A stretch of 64,000 bases of DNA from Pseudomonas khavaziana (GCF_019145205.1 NZ_JAHSTT010000006.1:124001-188000); one strand, 5' to 3'; counted from the stretch's first letter, positions 1-9,794 are shown. Numbers and translations: made by a program. The notes: a model not told the origin generated them from the sequence alone.

Positions 1-2504
1 CGGCGGGGCTCACTATTCAGGAGGCCGACGCCCTGCGTGTGCAATACGGCCTCAACGAGGTCGAACACGAGCAGCCGCTGCCGTGGTGGGTGCACCTGTG
101 GCACTGCTACAAGAACCCGTTCAACCTGCTGCTGACGTTGCTGGCAGTGATCTCCTGGCTGACCGAGGACATGAAGGCCGCCACGGTGATTTTTTCCATG
201 GTGGTGCTGTCGACCCTGTTACGCTTTTGGCAGGAGGCCAAGTCGAACAAGGCGGCCGACGCCTTGAAGGCCATGGTGAGCAACACGGCCACCGTATTGC
301 GCCGCGATGCTGCCAAGCGTGTTGAACTGCCGATCAAGCAACTGGTGCCGGGCGACCTGATTGTATTGTCGGCCGGTGACATGATTCCCGCAGACTGCCG
401 CGTGCTCAGCGCCAAGGACCTGTTCGTCAGCCAGGCGGCGATGACCGGTGAGTCCATGCCGGTGGAGAAGTTCGTCCATCAGCAGGATGCCCATACCCGC
501 AACCCGTTGGAGCTGGAGAACATTCTGTTCATGGGCACCAACGTAGTGTCCGGCGCCGCCACCGCAGTGGTTCTGGCCACCGGCAACAGCACCTATTTCG
601 GTGCGTTGGCCCAACGTGTCACCGCCACTGATCGCGCGACCACTTCGTTCCAGCACGGGGTCAACAAGGTCAGCTGGTTGCTGATCCGCTTTATGTTCGT
701 GATGGCGCCGCTGGTGCTGTTCATCAATGGTTTCACCAAGGGCGACTGGACCGAGGCGCTGTTGTTTGCGCTGTCGATTGCCGTGGGCCTGACCCCCGAA
801 ATGCTGCCGATGATTGTCACCTCGACCTTGGCCAAGGGCGCGGTATTCCTGTCGCGCAAGAAGGTCATCGTCAAGCGCCTGGACGCGATCCAGAACTTCG
901 GCGCCATGGACGTGCTGTGCACCGACAAGACCGGCACGCTGACCCAGGACAAGATATTCCTGGCACGCCATGTGGACGTGTGGGGTGAGGAGTCCGAAGA
1001 CGTGCTGGAAATGGCCTACCTCAACAGCTACTACCAGACCGGCCTGAAAAACCTGCTGGACGTGGCGGTGCTTGAGCACGTGGAAATCCATCGCGAGCTG
1101 AAAGTCGGCACCGCGTTCCATAAGGTCGATGAGATCCCCTTCGACTTCAACCGCCGCCGCATGTCAGTGGTGGTGGCCGAGCAGGACCGGCCCCACCTGT
1201 TGATCTGCAAAGGTGCGGTGGAGGAGATCTTGTCTGTGTGCACCAGCGTGCGCCACGGCGACGTCAATGAAGCCCTGAGCGAGGAACTGCTGGCGCGCAT
1301 TCGCCAGGTGACCGCGGCCTTTAACGAGGAAGGGCTGCGTGTGGTGGCGGTGGCGGCGCAGCCGATGCCAGCCGGGCGTGACACCTACAGCCTGGCGGAT
1401 GAAAACGACCTGACCCTGATCGGCTATGTGGCGTTTCTCGACCCGCCCAAAGAAAGCACCGCACCCGCCCTCAAGGCCCTGAAAGCCCATGGCGTGGCGG
1501 TGAAAGTGCTGACCGGCGACAACGAGCTGGTCACGGCGAAGATCTGCCGCGAAGTGGGTCTTGCGCAACAAGGCTTGCTGATGGGCAACGATATCGAAGC
1601 CATGACCGATGCCGAACTGGCCCTGTCTGTGGAAACCACCAATGTGTTCGCCAAGCTCACTCCCAGCCACAAGGAACGCATTGTGCGCCTGCTCAAGGCC
1701 AACGGGCATGTGGTGGGCTTTATGGGCGACGGCATCAACGACGCACCGGCATTGCGCACGGCCGATATCGGTATTTCGGTGGACAGCGCGGTGGACATCG
1801 CCAAGGAAGCGGCTGACATCATCCTGCTGGAAAAGAGCCTGATGATCCTGGAGGAGGGCGTGCTGGAAGGTCGGCGCACCTTCGCCAACATGCTCAAGTA
1901 CATCAAGATGACCGCCAGTTCCAACTTCGGCAACGTGTTCTCGGTGCTGGTGGCCAGTGCCTTTATCCCGTTCCTGCCAATGCTGCCAATGCATTTACTG
2001 GTGCAGAACCTGCTGTATGACATCTCCCAGATTGCGATTCCGTTCGATAACGTCGATGACGAAATGCTCGCCACGCCGCAACGCTGGCAACCAGGGGAGG
2101 TGGGGCGCTTCATGCTGTTTTTCGGACCGATCAGCTCGATCTTCGACATCACCACGTTCGCACTCATGTGGTATGTGTTCGATGCCAACACTCCAGACCA
2201 CCAGACCCTCTTCCAGTCCGGCTGGTTCGTGGTGGGGCTGCTGACCCAGACCCTGATCGTGCACATGATCCGTACTCCGAAAATTCCCTTCCTGCAAAGC
2301 CGTGCGGCGCTGCCGTTGATGTTGATGACCGGCGTGATCATGGCCGTGGGGATTTTCCTGCCGATGGGGCCGCTGGCGCACTATTTCAAATTGCAGGCGC
2401 TGCCGTCGCTGTACTTCGTATTTCTGCCGGTGATCCTGCTGGCGTACATGGCACTGACCCAGGCGGTGAAGGGCTTTTATATCCGCCGGTTCGGCTGGCA
2501 ATAA
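1..2504 (+). CDS. mgtA: Mg2+-importing P-type ATPase, 5' end cut by window edge
   Basis: P3-type ATPase of the inner membrane that imports Mg2+ at the cost of ATP. Reading frame 3 is open from the first base and continues through the GTG at 39, so the true start lies upstream; about 834 residues are visible against roughly 900 in the family. Visible motifs are the actuator loop MTGESMPVEK, the phosphorylation motif TDKTGTLT (catalytic Asp near base 930), and the hinge GDGINDAPALR. Hydrophobic segments occur before the actuator domain, before DKTGT and in a cluster at the C-terminus, as expected for MgtA/MgtB. A MgtC-family gene follows after a REPIN, which fits a Mg2+-homeostasis pair. Family assignment is firm; MgtA rather than MgtB is a naming convention here. 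Confidence 0.95.
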   Translation, partial: AGLTIQEADALRVQYGLNEVEHEQPLPWWVHLWHCYKNPFNLLLTLLAVISWLTEDMKAATVIFSMVVLSTLLRFWQEAKSNKAADALKAMVSNTATVLRRDAAKRVELPIKQLVPGDLIVLSAGDMIPADCRVLSAKDLFVSQAAMTGESMPVEKFVHQQDAHTRNPLELENILFMGTNVVSGAATAVVLATGNSTYFGALAQRVTATDRATTSFQHGVNKVSWLLIRFMFVMAPLVLFINGFTKGDWTEALLFALSIAVGLTPEMLPMIVTSTLAKGAVFLSRKKVIVKRLDAIQNFGAMDVLCTDKTGTLTQDKIFLARHVDVWGEESEDVLEMAYLNSYYQTGLKNLLDVAVLEHVEIHRELKVGTAFHKVDEIPFDFNRRRMSVVVAEQDRPHLLICKGAVEEILSVCTSVRHGDVNEALSEELLARIRQVTAAFNEEGLRVVAVAAQPMPAGRDTYSLADENDLTLIGYVAFLDPPKESTAPALKALKAHGVAVKVLTGDNELVTAKICREVGLAQQGLLMGNDIEAMTDAELALSVETTNVFAKLTPSHKERIVRLLKANGHVVGFMGDGINDAPALRTADIGISVDSAVDIAKEAADIILLEKSLMILEEGVLEGRRTFANMLKYIKMTASSNFGNVFSVLVASAFIPFLPMLPMHLLVQNLLYDISQIAIPFDNVDDEMLATPQRWQPGEVGRFMLFFGPISSIFDITTFALMWYVFDANTPDHQTLFQSGWFVVGLLTQTLIVHMIRTPKIPFLQSRAALPLMLMTGVIMAVGIFLPMGPLAHYFKLQALPSLYFVFLPVILLAYMALTQAVKGFYIRRFGWQ

Positions 2505-2507
2505 CCC

Positions 2508-2607
2508 TGTAGGAGCGGGCTTGCCCGCGAGAATCGTTAACGATGACGCGGGCCTTCTGACGGACCGCGCCGCCCTCAGGTTTTTCGCGAGCAAGCTCGC
2601 TCCTACA
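2508..2607. repeat. REPIN (inverted pair of Pseudomonas REP elements)
   Basis: TGTAGGAGCGGGCTTGCCCG at the left end is matched in inverted orientation by CGAGCAAGCTCGCTCCTACA at the right end, with a short spacer. This is the REP-doublet architecture common between genes in fluorescens-group genomes. It lies between mgtA and mgtC, where it could form a large stem in the transcript and affect downstream mRNA stability. A second one is at 8514-8615. Confidence 0.9.
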
Positions 2608-2633
2608 GGCCATCAGGTCATGGAGATCTTTTT

Positions 2634-3350
2634 ATGCAGGCAATCAACAACATCAACCTCAACTCCCTGGTCGACACCGTAGTCAGCCTCAGCGCGGCGT
2701 TTATCCTAGGTGGCCTGATCGGCTTCGAGCGCCAATACCGCCAGCGCACCGCTGGCTTGCGCACCAACGTACTGGTGGCGGTCGGCGCGGCAATTTTTGT
2801 CGACATGGCCAACCGCCTGGGCGGTGCGGAGGGTGCGGTGCGCGTGGTCGCCTACGTAGTGTCGGGCATCGGCTTCCTCGGCGCCGGTGTGATCATGCGT
2901 GAAGAAGGCAATGTGCGCGGGCTCAATACGGCCGCTACCCTCTGGGCCTCGGCGGCGGTGGGTGCCTGTGCCGGCGCTGACCTGATCCTCGAGGCGTTGC
3001 TGGGCACGCTGTTTGTGCTGGCGGCCAACACCTTGCTGCGGCCGATCGTCAATAACATCAACCGCCAGCCGTTGGACGTGGTGTCGGCGGAGGTCACCAA
3101 CATCCTCTATGTGATTGCGCGGCGCAGTCAGCAACAGGCGGTGATGGTGTTGCTGGAAGCCGAGTTGGCCCGCTGCAACTACCCGGCCAGCGATGTCGAC
3201 GTGCGCCCGTTCGGCAGCGAAGAAGTGGAAATCGAGGCCACCCTGGCAGCGACGTCGGTCGATGGCGACGAGCTGGATGCACTGGTGGCGCGCATCTCGA
3301 CCTCGACACTGGTGGTACAGGCGTTCTGGAGCCCGAGTACCACTGACTGA
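2634..3350 (+). CDS. mgtC: MgtC/SapB family membrane protein
   Basis: 238 residues. The N-terminal half is hydrophobic with the family signature: an early helix ending in [19 protein letters not shown], then [15 protein letters not shown] and [15 protein letters not shown], giving about four to five membrane segments in residues 15-130. The C-terminal half (about 145-238) is a soluble ACT-like domain, the longer MgtC form. MgtC proteins are linked in other bacteria to Mg2+ limitation, membrane potential and intramacrophage survival. The position directly after mgtA supports co-regulation by Mg2+, although no PhoP box was identified. ATG at 2634 has GGAGATC about 9 bases upstream. The next 287 bp to 3638 hold only the promoter region of the following gene. 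Confidence 0.9.
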   Translation: MQAINNINLNSLVDTVVSLSAAFILGGLIGFERQYRQRTAGLRTNVLVAVGAAIFVDMANRLGGAEGAVRVVAYVVSGIGFLGAGVIMREEGNVRGLNTAATLWASAAVGACAGADLILEALLGTLFVLAANTLLRPIVNNINRQPLDVVSAEVTNILYVIARRSQQQAVMVLLEAELARCNYPASDVDVRPFGSEEVEIEATLAATSVDGDELDALVARISTSTLVVQAFWSPSTTD

Positions 3351-3637
3351 ACGTTATGGATAGGCCACGGCTGGCTAAACTTAATCGTGGAAAAATCCTA
3401 CAAACAGTCCGGATTATCCCTTCAATCTAAATATTTATGCGTTGCTAAGGTTGGGCACTTACAACTGATGGGCCCATGGCCCGGCTGCTGGAAGTGTGGT
3501 GTTGCAATTGAATGGGCCAGGCATCGCTTGGTTATCTTCCTGAGTTTGCGCAGTGCCGTTGGTCGGAACTGTCATTTCTCACAGGTACCAAGGTCCGATG
3601 TGATGTGTAAGGGTATTTTGTCCGTATAGGGAAGTTT

Positions 3638-4264
3638 ATGAGCAAAGCATTAATTGTGGATGACCATCCGTTTATCCGTGCAACGGTCAAGCATCTACTG
3701 CAGTTGGAAGGGTTCGACGACATTTATCAGGCAGGTGACGGTGCAGATGCCATGCAATTGGCAAGGGAACAACGTCCGGACTTGATTATCCTCGACCTGG
3801 CGATGCCGAAGCTGGGTGGGTTGGAAGTGATCCACCGCATCAAGACCCAGGGCCTGCCGTGCCGCATCCTGGTACTCACCTCTTACCTTGCGGTGTTTTT
3901 CTCCACCCGCTGTATGCGCGCCGGAGCCATGGGGTTTGTGGCCAAGACAGGCGAGCTGGACGAGTTGCAAAAGGCCATCAAGGCAATCATGTCGGGCTAC
4001 AGTTGCTTTCCCAGCCTGCCGACCAGCTCGGTACGCCGTGACGATCTGCAAGAAACGGAGCGACAGATGATCGAATGCCTGTCTGACCGTGAATTGACCG
4101 TACTGCAAATGCTGGCCCTGGGGCTGGGTAACAAGGAAATTGCCGAGCAGATGCTGTTGAGCCACAAGACCATCAGCACCTACAAGACTCGACTCAAGGA
4201 GAAGTTGCGTATGTCCTCGGTAGTGCATTTATCCAAGTTTGCCCAGCGCAACCATCTGATCTGA
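3638..4264 (+). CDS. LuxR/NarL-type response regulator (BvgA/EvgA-like)
   Basis: 208 residues. Receiver domain at about 1-120 with acidic pair D8/D9, phospho-acceptor D53 (LIILDLAMP), T81 and K103 all present; LuxR-type helix-turn-helix at about 143-205 (LSDRELTVLQMLALGLGNKE, then AEQMLLSHKTISTYKTRL). It is followed after one base by a 1204-residue unorthodox hybrid kinase, so the two form a phosphorelay pair like BvgAS or EvgAS. The start at 3638 is preceded by GGGAAG. Target genes cannot be inferred. Confidence in family is high; orthology to a named system is not claimed. Confidence 0.92.
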   Translation: MSKALIVDDHPFIRATVKHLLQLEGFDDIYQAGDGADAMQLAREQRPDLIILDLAMPKLGGLEVIHRIKTQGLPCRILVLTSYLAVFFSTRCMRAGAMGFVAKTGELDELQKAIKAIMSGYSCFPSLPTSSVRRDDLQETERQMIECLSDRELTVLQMLALGLGNKEIAEQMLLSHKTISTYKTRLKEKLRMSSVVHLSKFAQRNHLI

Positions 4265-4265
4265 A

Positions 4266-7200
4266 ATGATCACCACCGCGTTTACGAGGTTCGCCACGAT
4301 CCTTTGGATGAGCCTGTTACCCCTGATCGCGGTGGCCCTTGACGAGCCCCACGCTTTGCGCCTGCTGGGGCATTCTCGTATCGAAACTCCCGAAGTGACG
4401 CTGGACGAAGCTGATTGGCGTTGGCTGCGTGAGCGGCACACGCTGTTGATGGGGGTTTCGGCCCCCGACTACGCGCCATTTGACCTGACCAATAACAACC
4501 ACGAACTCGAAGGCATAACTGCCGATTTTGCCGCACTGATCGGCCAGGCGCTGCATATCACGATCGAAGTCCGGCGCTACGATACCCGCGATGAAGTGAT
4601 CGAAGCCCTCAAGCAGGGGGCCGTGGATTTTCTCGGGTCGGCCAACGGCTACGAAGCGGCCGACCCGCAACTGCATCTGTCTCGCTCCTACGCCAATGAT
4701 CAACCGACACTGGTCACCCGCACCGGTGAAAGCCAGGTGTTGAGCGACGACCTGGCGGGCAAGCGTGTGGCGATGCTGTACCACTATATGCAGCCCGCCG
4801 CTGTACGCGCCTTTTACCCCGATGCCCAGTTGGAGCTGTTTGCGTCGACCTTCGAAGCCATCGGCGCCGTGGCATTTGGTCGTGCCGATGTGTATCTGGG
4901 CGACGCTATCAGCACCAATTACTTGATCAACCGTAACCACCTCAATAACGTGCGCATGGCCGATTTTTCGACCCTGGAAGTCAACCCGTTTGCCTTCGCC
5001 GTGGCCCGTGACAATGCACGTCTGTTGCCGATCCTGAACGCCGCGCTGGAGGCGATTCCTGCCAGTGAGCAGATGGAGATCCTGCGCCGTTGGAGTGGGG
5101 GCAACCTCGGTATCGTCGGCGTCGATCGGTTGCAACTGAGTGCCAGTGAGCAGCGCTGGGTGCAGAAGAACCCACGGGTCAAGGTCGCAGTGCTGAACAG
5201 CTTCCTGCCGCTGTCATTCATCAATGACCAGGGGCAGTTCGAAGGGTTGAGTGCCGAGGTGTTGGAGCGTGTCAGTTTGCGTACCGGCTTGAAGTTCGAT
5301 GTGGTCCCGGGCACCTCGCTACCGCGCCAGATCAATATCGTCAATGCGGGCACGGCGGATATGCTGGCGGTCGTGACCCCCAGTGTCGAGCGCGCCGAGA
5401 AGGTGCGGTTTACCCGACCCTACCTCACCAACCCCTTTGTGCTGGTGACACGTAGTGGGGACTACAGCCCGGCCACCTTGGAAGATATGCTCGGCAAACG
5501 CTTGGCAATGGTGACTGGCAACGGCTTGCACGATGAAATCGCGCAGAATTTTCCAGGCATCACGTTTGTGGACGTGGAAAACCCGGAGCAAGCCATGGCG
5601 TTGGTGGCCAAAGGCGACGCCGAAGGCGCAGTAAACTCGCTGTTCAGCGCGCGTTATGTGATAGCCCGGGATTATCGCGACCGTTTGCGTATCGCCAGTA
5701 CCGTCGGCACCGAGCCGGCACGTGTGACATTTGGGGTCAATCGCAGTCAATTGGAGCTTTATTCGATCCTGGACAAGGCGCTGCTGAGCATCACCCCGCA
5801 AGAAATGGATGAACTGATCGGGCATTGGCGCAGTGAGATCATCATCGAGGACAGCTATTGGTTGCGCCATCGCAACGTCATCCTCCAGGGCTTCGGGCTG
5901 GCGGCACTCTTGCTGGTGATCACGCTGGGTTGGGTCATCTATCTACGCAGTCTGATTCATAAACGCGTGCAGGCCGAGCGGGCGCTGAGCGACCAGATGC
6001 GGTTCATGAGCGTATTGATTGATGGCACCCCGCACCCGATTTATGTGCGCGACCGCCAAGGACGGCTGATGGCTTGCAATAACGCTTATCTTGACGTTTT
6101 CGGGTACAAGCTCGAAGACGTGATCGGCAGAACCGTGGTGGAAACAGACACCACCAATCTGCCCCAGGCCCACTCGTTTCATGAAGATTATCTGCGCCTG
6201 ATGGCCGGTGGCGAACCGCAGATTCATGATCGGATACTCAAGGTGCCCAGTGGCGAGATTTTGACGATTTACCAGTGGATGTTGCCGTACCGCGATGGCG
6301 ACGAGAAGGTAGTGGGCATGATTGCCGGCTGGGTGGATGTAAGCGAGCGACAACGCTTGCTTCGCCAGTTGCAGGAAGCCAAGGACGATGCCGATGCTGC
6401 CAGCCGAGCCAAGACGACCTTTCTGGCAACCATGAGCCATGAGATCCGCACGCCAATGAATGCGGTGATCGGCATGATCGAGCTGGCCCTGAAAAATGCC
6501 GAGCAGGGGCGGGCCGACAGGGATGCGCTGGAGGTGGCATCGGTGGCCTCGCGCGGCATGTTGGAACTGATCGGCGATATTCTCGATATCGCGCGAATCG
6601 AGGCCGGGCATTTGTCCCTGGCCCTTGAACCTGCCAACTTGCAAGAGCTGCTGGCATCGGTGGCTCGTGTGTTCGAAGGGTTGGCGCGGGCCAAGGGGCT
6701 GGCGCTGCAGGTTGAACTTGACCCATTGATTGATCGGGTGGTGCTGGTCGACCCGCTACGCTTCAAGCAGGTGGTGTCGAACCTGCTGAGCAATGCGATT
6801 AAATTCACGGCCAATGGCCAGGTAACACTTGGGGCCAAGGCAGGACTGGAGGGCGAGCGATTGCGCTTGCAGTTGTGGGTGCAGGACACCGGTATCGGTA
6901 TCAGTGTCCAAGACCAGCAGCGTTTGTTCAGCCTCTTTATCCAGGGCAGCAACAACGAACAGTCGGCGCGTAGCGGTTCTGGGCTGGGTTTGGTGATCAG
7001 CCGCAATTTGTGCGAAATGATGGGTGGCCAGCTGCACTTGAACAGTGTGCTGGGGCAAGGTACCCGGGTGGATGTGACGTTGGCATTGGTCATGACCAAT
7101 GTAGTGCCCGCGCAGGCAGCACCGATGGAAAACTTGCCCCCCCCGAACCGTGCGCTGAGCATTCTGGTGGTCGACGACTACCCGGCCAACCGTCTGTTGC

Positions 7201-7880
7201 TGGCCCGGCAATTGAGTTTCCTCGGGCACCGTATCATCACCGCCGAGGATGGTGTACAGGGGCTCGAACAGTGGCGCAGTGGTCAGTTCGATTGCGTCAT
7301 TACCGATTGCAATATGCCCTACAAGAACGGCTATCAGTTGGCACAGGATATCCGTGCACAAGAGCGCGAGCGAGGATTGTCGCCTTGCCTGCTGTTGGGG
7401 TTCACCGCCAACGCACAACCGGAAGAAACCGAACGCTGTCGGCAAGCAGGCATGGACGGCTGTCTGTTCAAGCCTACCGGGCTTGACGATTTGCGCTCAG
7501 CGTTGGCGTCGCGCGCGGCGGACACTGCCCCGCTGCGCGTGGCGGCTTTTGACTTAAGTACCCTGATTGCGTTGACAGGGGATGACCGCCCCGCGCTTAT
7601 CGAGTTGCTGGCGCCGTTGCTCGAGAGCCTGAAGGCCGATCGTGCCTTGCTGTCCCCGCTGCAAAGCCAGGCAGACTTCGCCAAGCTGCACGACCTGGCC
7701 CATCGCGCCAAAGGCGGCGCTCGGATGGTCAAGGCTTACGGGCTGATCAGCTGTTGTGAGGCATTGGAACAGGCGTGTGAACAGCAGGACCGCCAGGCGT
7801 TGGGGTCGACGGTCGAAGGCGTGGGTGAAGCAATTGATACCTTGCATCATGGCCTGAGCGTTTATTGCAATCAGCCTTGA
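4266..7880 (+). CDS. BvgS-like unorthodox hybrid sensor histidine kinase
   Basis: 1204 residues. In order: N-terminal signal/anchor segment; two tandem periplasmic Venus-flytrap (SBP_bac_3) domains, about residues 45-275 and 285-525; a transmembrane helix near 541-562; a PAS domain at about 580-700; HisKA with H725 (TMSHEIRTPMN); HATPase with DTGIGI and GSGLGL; a receiver with D1014 (VITDCNMPYKNG); and a C-terminal Hpt with H1146 (AHRAKGGAR). This is the complete His-Asp-His relay of BvgS/EvgS. It should pass phosphate to the LuxR regulator that ends one base upstream. The flytrap domains imply sensing a small periplasmic ligand, which cannot be named from sequence. Confidence 0.95.
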   Translation: MITTAFTRFATILWMSLLPLIAVALDEPHALRLLGHSRIETPEVTLDEADWRWLRERHTLLMGVSAPDYAPFDLTNNNHELEGITADFAALIGQALHITIEVRRYDTRDEVIEALKQGAVDFLGSANGYEAADPQLHLSRSYANDQPTLVTRTGESQVLSDDLAGKRVAMLYHYMQPAAVRAFYPDAQLELFASTFEAIGAVAFGRADVYLGDAISTNYLINRNHLNNVRMADFSTLEVNPFAFAVARDNARLLPILNAALEAIPASEQMEILRRWSGGNLGIVGVDRLQLSASEQRWVQKNPRVKVAVLNSFLPLSFINDQGQFEGLSAEVLERVSLRTGLKFDVVPGTSLPRQINIVNAGTADMLAVVTPSVERAEKVRFTRPYLTNPFVLVTRSGDYSPATLEDMLGKRLAMVTGNGLHDEIAQNFPGITFVDVENPEQAMALVAKGDAEGAVNSLFSARYVIARDYRDRLRIASTVGTEPARVTFGVNRSQLELYSILDKALLSITPQEMDELIGHWRSEIIIEDSYWLRHRNVILQGFGLAALLLVITLGWVIYLRSLIHKRVQAERALSDQMRFMSVLIDGTPHPIYVRDRQGRLMACNNAYLDVFGYKLEDVIGRTVVETDTTNLPQAHSFHEDYLRLMAGGEPQIHDRILKVPSGEILTIYQWMLPYRDGDEKVVGMIAGWVDVSERQRLLRQLQEAKDDADAASRAKTTFLATMSHEIRTPMNAVIGMIELALKNAEQGRADRDALEVASVASRGMLELIGDILDIARIEAGHLSLALEPANLQELLASVARVFEGLARAKGLALQVELDPLIDRVVLVDPLRFKQVVSNLLSNAIKFTANGQVTLGAKAGLEGERLRLQLWVQDTGIGISVQDQQRLFSLFIQGSNNEQSARSGSGLGLVISRNLCEMMGGQLHLNSVLGQGTRVDVTLALVMTNVVPAQAAPMENLPPPNRALSILVVDDYPANRLLLARQLSFLGHRIITAEDGVQGLEQWRSGQFDCVITDCNMPYKNGYQLAQDIRAQERERGLSPCLLLGFTANAQPEETERCRQAGMDGCLFKPTGLDDLRSALASRAADTAPLRVAAFDLSTLIALTGDDRPALIELLAPLLESLKADRALLSPLQSQADFAKLHDLAHRAKGGARMVKAYGLISCCEALEQACEQQDRQALGSTVEGVGEAIDTLHHGLSVYCNQP

Positions 7881-8014
7881 CTGCGGTTGATCGCCATTCG
7901 GAGAATTTGGGAGAACTCCTACGTGAACGGGGAATATGCCTGATTTTGTCGTCGGCATATGTCTGGAAAATGGGTCGCGCTCACTGCCGAGCACAGCCTG
8001 TCCAGGGGTTTGCC

Positions 8015-8437
8015 ATGCCGAACAAAGCACTGACTATCCTGATTGCCGATGAGCAGCATCTGCAACGTTTATACATCGAGAAAATGCTCAACCAGTTGGG
8101 GTATTACCGGATCGTGCCGGTGCAAACGCTCGAAGAGGTACAGATTCTGACCGCCATTCCAGCCGAGCCCTTCGATGTACTGATCATCAACGCGAGGCTG
8201 ATGGCCTATGCCTGTGGGCCTCAGGCCCAGGTAAGCCATGTACTGGTCTATGACCACCCGCAATCGAACGCACCCACGGGCGTAATGCCAGGGCTGCGGG
8301 TACGCCTGCCCGGGATGCCGGACAACCTCAATCTCGAACACTTCATGGACATCATCGACCCACCCGAGGCCAGTCAAGGCCTGCGGGTATTGCCGTGGCT
8401 GCGGGAGTTGTCCCGTATGCCGGTGGCCGGGGCCTAG
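8015..8437 (+). CDS. Stand-alone receiver-like protein with degenerate phosphorylation site
   Basis: 140 residues from ATG 8015; an in-frame start further upstream would add about 50 residues without receiver similarity, so the short start is preferred. The N-terminus ALTILIADEQHLQRLYIEKM looks like the beta1-alpha1 of a CheY fold with an acidic pair at D12/E13, but the beta3 position reads DVLIINARL, putting Asn (N59) where the phospho-acceptor Asp should be. No output domain is visible. It follows the BvgAS-like pair by about 135 bp on the same strand, so it may modulate that relay or be a decaying receiver. The receiver call rests on pattern, not alignment. Confidence 0.6.
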   Translation: MPNKALTILIADEQHLQRLYIEKMLNQLGYYRIVPVQTLEEVQILTAIPAEPFDVLIINARLMAYACGPQAQVSHVLVYDHPQSNAPTGVMPGLRVRLPGMPDNLNLEHFMDIIDPPEASQGLRVLPWLRELSRMPVAGA

Positions 8438-8513
8438 TCCCACATCGGCGCGATGCCCTCGGGGCTAGTCAAGCGATGGCCAAGCTGCAGGGCGGCAATC
8501 TGCTGGCGCGTTC

Positions 8514-8615
8514 TGTAAGAGCGAACTTGCTCGCGAAAAAACGTCAACGATAACGCGTGCTTTCTGAATGGACACGGCACCGGTGAGTTTTTCGCGAGCA
8601 AGCTCGCTCCTACAA
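8514..8615. repeat. REPIN (inverted pair of REP elements)
   Basis: TGTAAGAGCGAACTTGCTCG at the left is the inverted counterpart of CGAGCAAGCTCGCTCCTACA at the right, separated by about 50 bases. It lies in the convergent gap between the degenerate receiver gene (plus strand) and the DAHP synthase gene (minus strand), where it may also help end transcription from both sides. Confidence 0.9.
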
Positions 8616-8664
8616 AAAGTTCTAAATGATTGACATCAGGGCACGCCGCACATTTTGCCCTGCG

Positions 8665-9747
8665 TCAATCCGCTGTTTTGTGGTGTTCGCGCAAGCGCTC
8701 TGCCGCACTGCGTAGCAGCTGCTCGGTAGCGTCCCACCCCAGGCAACCATCGGTCACCGATACGCCGTATTTCATCGACGCACTCAATGGCTGGCAACCC
8801 TCGAACAGGTGGCTTTCAAGCATCATGCCGATCAGCGATGTATCGCCCTGCAAGCGCTGCTCCAGTACCTCGTTGAATACTGCCGGTTGACGCAACGGGT
8901 CCTTGCCGCTGTTGGCATGGCTGCAATCAACCATGATCCGCGCTGCCACCTTGGACTTGGCCAGGTCATGCTTGATCTGGGTGACGCTTTGCGCGTCGTA
9001 GTTCGGCCCACGATGACCGCCGCGCAGCACCAAGTGGGTGTCGGGGTTGCCCGGGGTCTGGATGATCGCCGGATGGCCCTGGCTGTCGACGCCGAAGTGG
9101 CGATGGGGGTGTGAGGCAGAGCGCATCGCATCACAGGCAATCGCGACGCCGCCGTCGGTGCCGTTCTTGAAACCCACGGGCATGCCCAGGCCGCTGGCCA
9201 TCTCGCGGTGGATCTGCGACTCGGTGGTGCGTGCACCAATCGCGACCCAACTGAGCAGGTCATCGAAGTAGCCGGCGGCCATGGGTTGCAGCAGCTCGGT
9301 AGCGACCGGCAGGCCCAGGCGCAGCATTTCGCGCATCAGCTCCCGCGAGAGGCTCAGGCCGGCGGCCATGTCATCGCTGCCATCCAGGTGCGGATCGTAA
9401 GCCAGGCCTTTCCAACCGATGGTGGTGCGGGGTTTTTCGACGTAGGCACGGATTACCAGCAGCATCTGGTCGCTGACTTCAAGCGCGAGCTTCTTCAGGT
9501 TGCGTGCGTATTCCATGGCCGATTCCGGATCGTGGATCGAGCACGGACCGACAATCACCAGTAAGCGTGAGTCTTGGCCATTGAGGATGGCGCGCGCAGC
9601 TTGGCGATGGGCGTGAATCTGTTCATTGAGGAACGGGCTGAGGGGCAACTGATGCTTGAGCTCCAGGGAGCTGGGCAGGCGCTGGGTCAAGGCTTCATTG
9701 GCGCTGTTCAGGGCAGAGACGGGCAAAGCGGCGACGGAGGAGTTCAT
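8665..9747 (-). CDS. aroF: 3-deoxy-7-phosphoheptulonate (DAHP) synthase, type I
   Basis: Condenses phosphoenolpyruvate with erythrose 4-phosphate in the first step of the shikimate pathway. 360 residues from ATG 9747, chosen because AGGAAG lies about 8 bases upstream; the usual length for AroF/G/H. Motifs include VGPCSIHDPESAMEYARNL, EKPRTTIGWKGLAYDP, KNGTDG and MVDCSHANSGKD (metal-binding Cys/His), and the C-terminal GWDATEQLL. Two short leader genes upstream, one ending in a Phe/Tyr/Trp cluster and one Tyr-rich, suggest control by aromatic amino acids and favour a Tyr-responsive isoenzyme. The aroF symbol is therefore inferred from the Tyr leader; feedback specificity was not read from the protein itself. 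Confidence 0.93.
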   Translation of the reverse strand: MNSSVAALPVSALNSANEALTQRLPSSLELKHQLPLSPFLNEQIHAHRQAARAILNGQDSRLLVIVGPCSIHDPESAMEYARNLKKLALEVSDQMLLVIRAYVEKPRTTIGWKGLAYDPHLDGSDDMAAGLSLSRELMREMLRLGLPVATELLQPMAAGYFDDLLSWVAIGARTTESQIHREMASGLGMPVGFKNGTDGGVAIACDAMRSASHPHRHFGVDSQGHPAIIQTPGNPDTHLVLRGGHRGPNYDAQSVTQIKHDLAKSKVAARIMVDCSHANSGKDPLRQPAVFNEVLEQRLQGDTSLIGMMLESHLFEGCQPLSASMKYGVSVTDGCLGWDATEQLLRSAAERLREHHKTAD

Positions 9748-9765
9748 ATTCAAGGCTTCCTGGGC

Positions 9766-9791
9766 AAGCGGCGGGCGATTCCCGCACGCTT
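9766..9791 (-). promoter_or_regulatory. Hairpin between leader peptide 2 and the aroF ribosome-binding site
   Basis: On the minus-strand RNA, AAGCGTGCGGG and CCCGCCGCTT form about ten base pairs with one bulged U and a five-base loop. It begins four bases after the TAG of the Tyr-rich leader (9795-9797) and ends about five bases before the aroF Shine-Dalgarno AGGAAG (9756-9761). No U-tract follows, so it is not an intrinsic terminator. A ribosome at the leader stop would disturb it, suggesting translational coupling or a remnant attenuator. Confidence 0.5.
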
Positions 9792-9794
9792 GGC

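Noticed and set aside
3387..3629. 80-codon open frame before the BvgA-like regulator
   Set aside because: No ribosome-binding site, no recognisable product, and it occupies the expected promoter region.
7865..8014. Longer N-terminus for the receiver-like protein
   Set aside because: The extra residues overlap the kinase 3' end, show no receiver similarity and the ATG at 8015 begins exactly at the fold.
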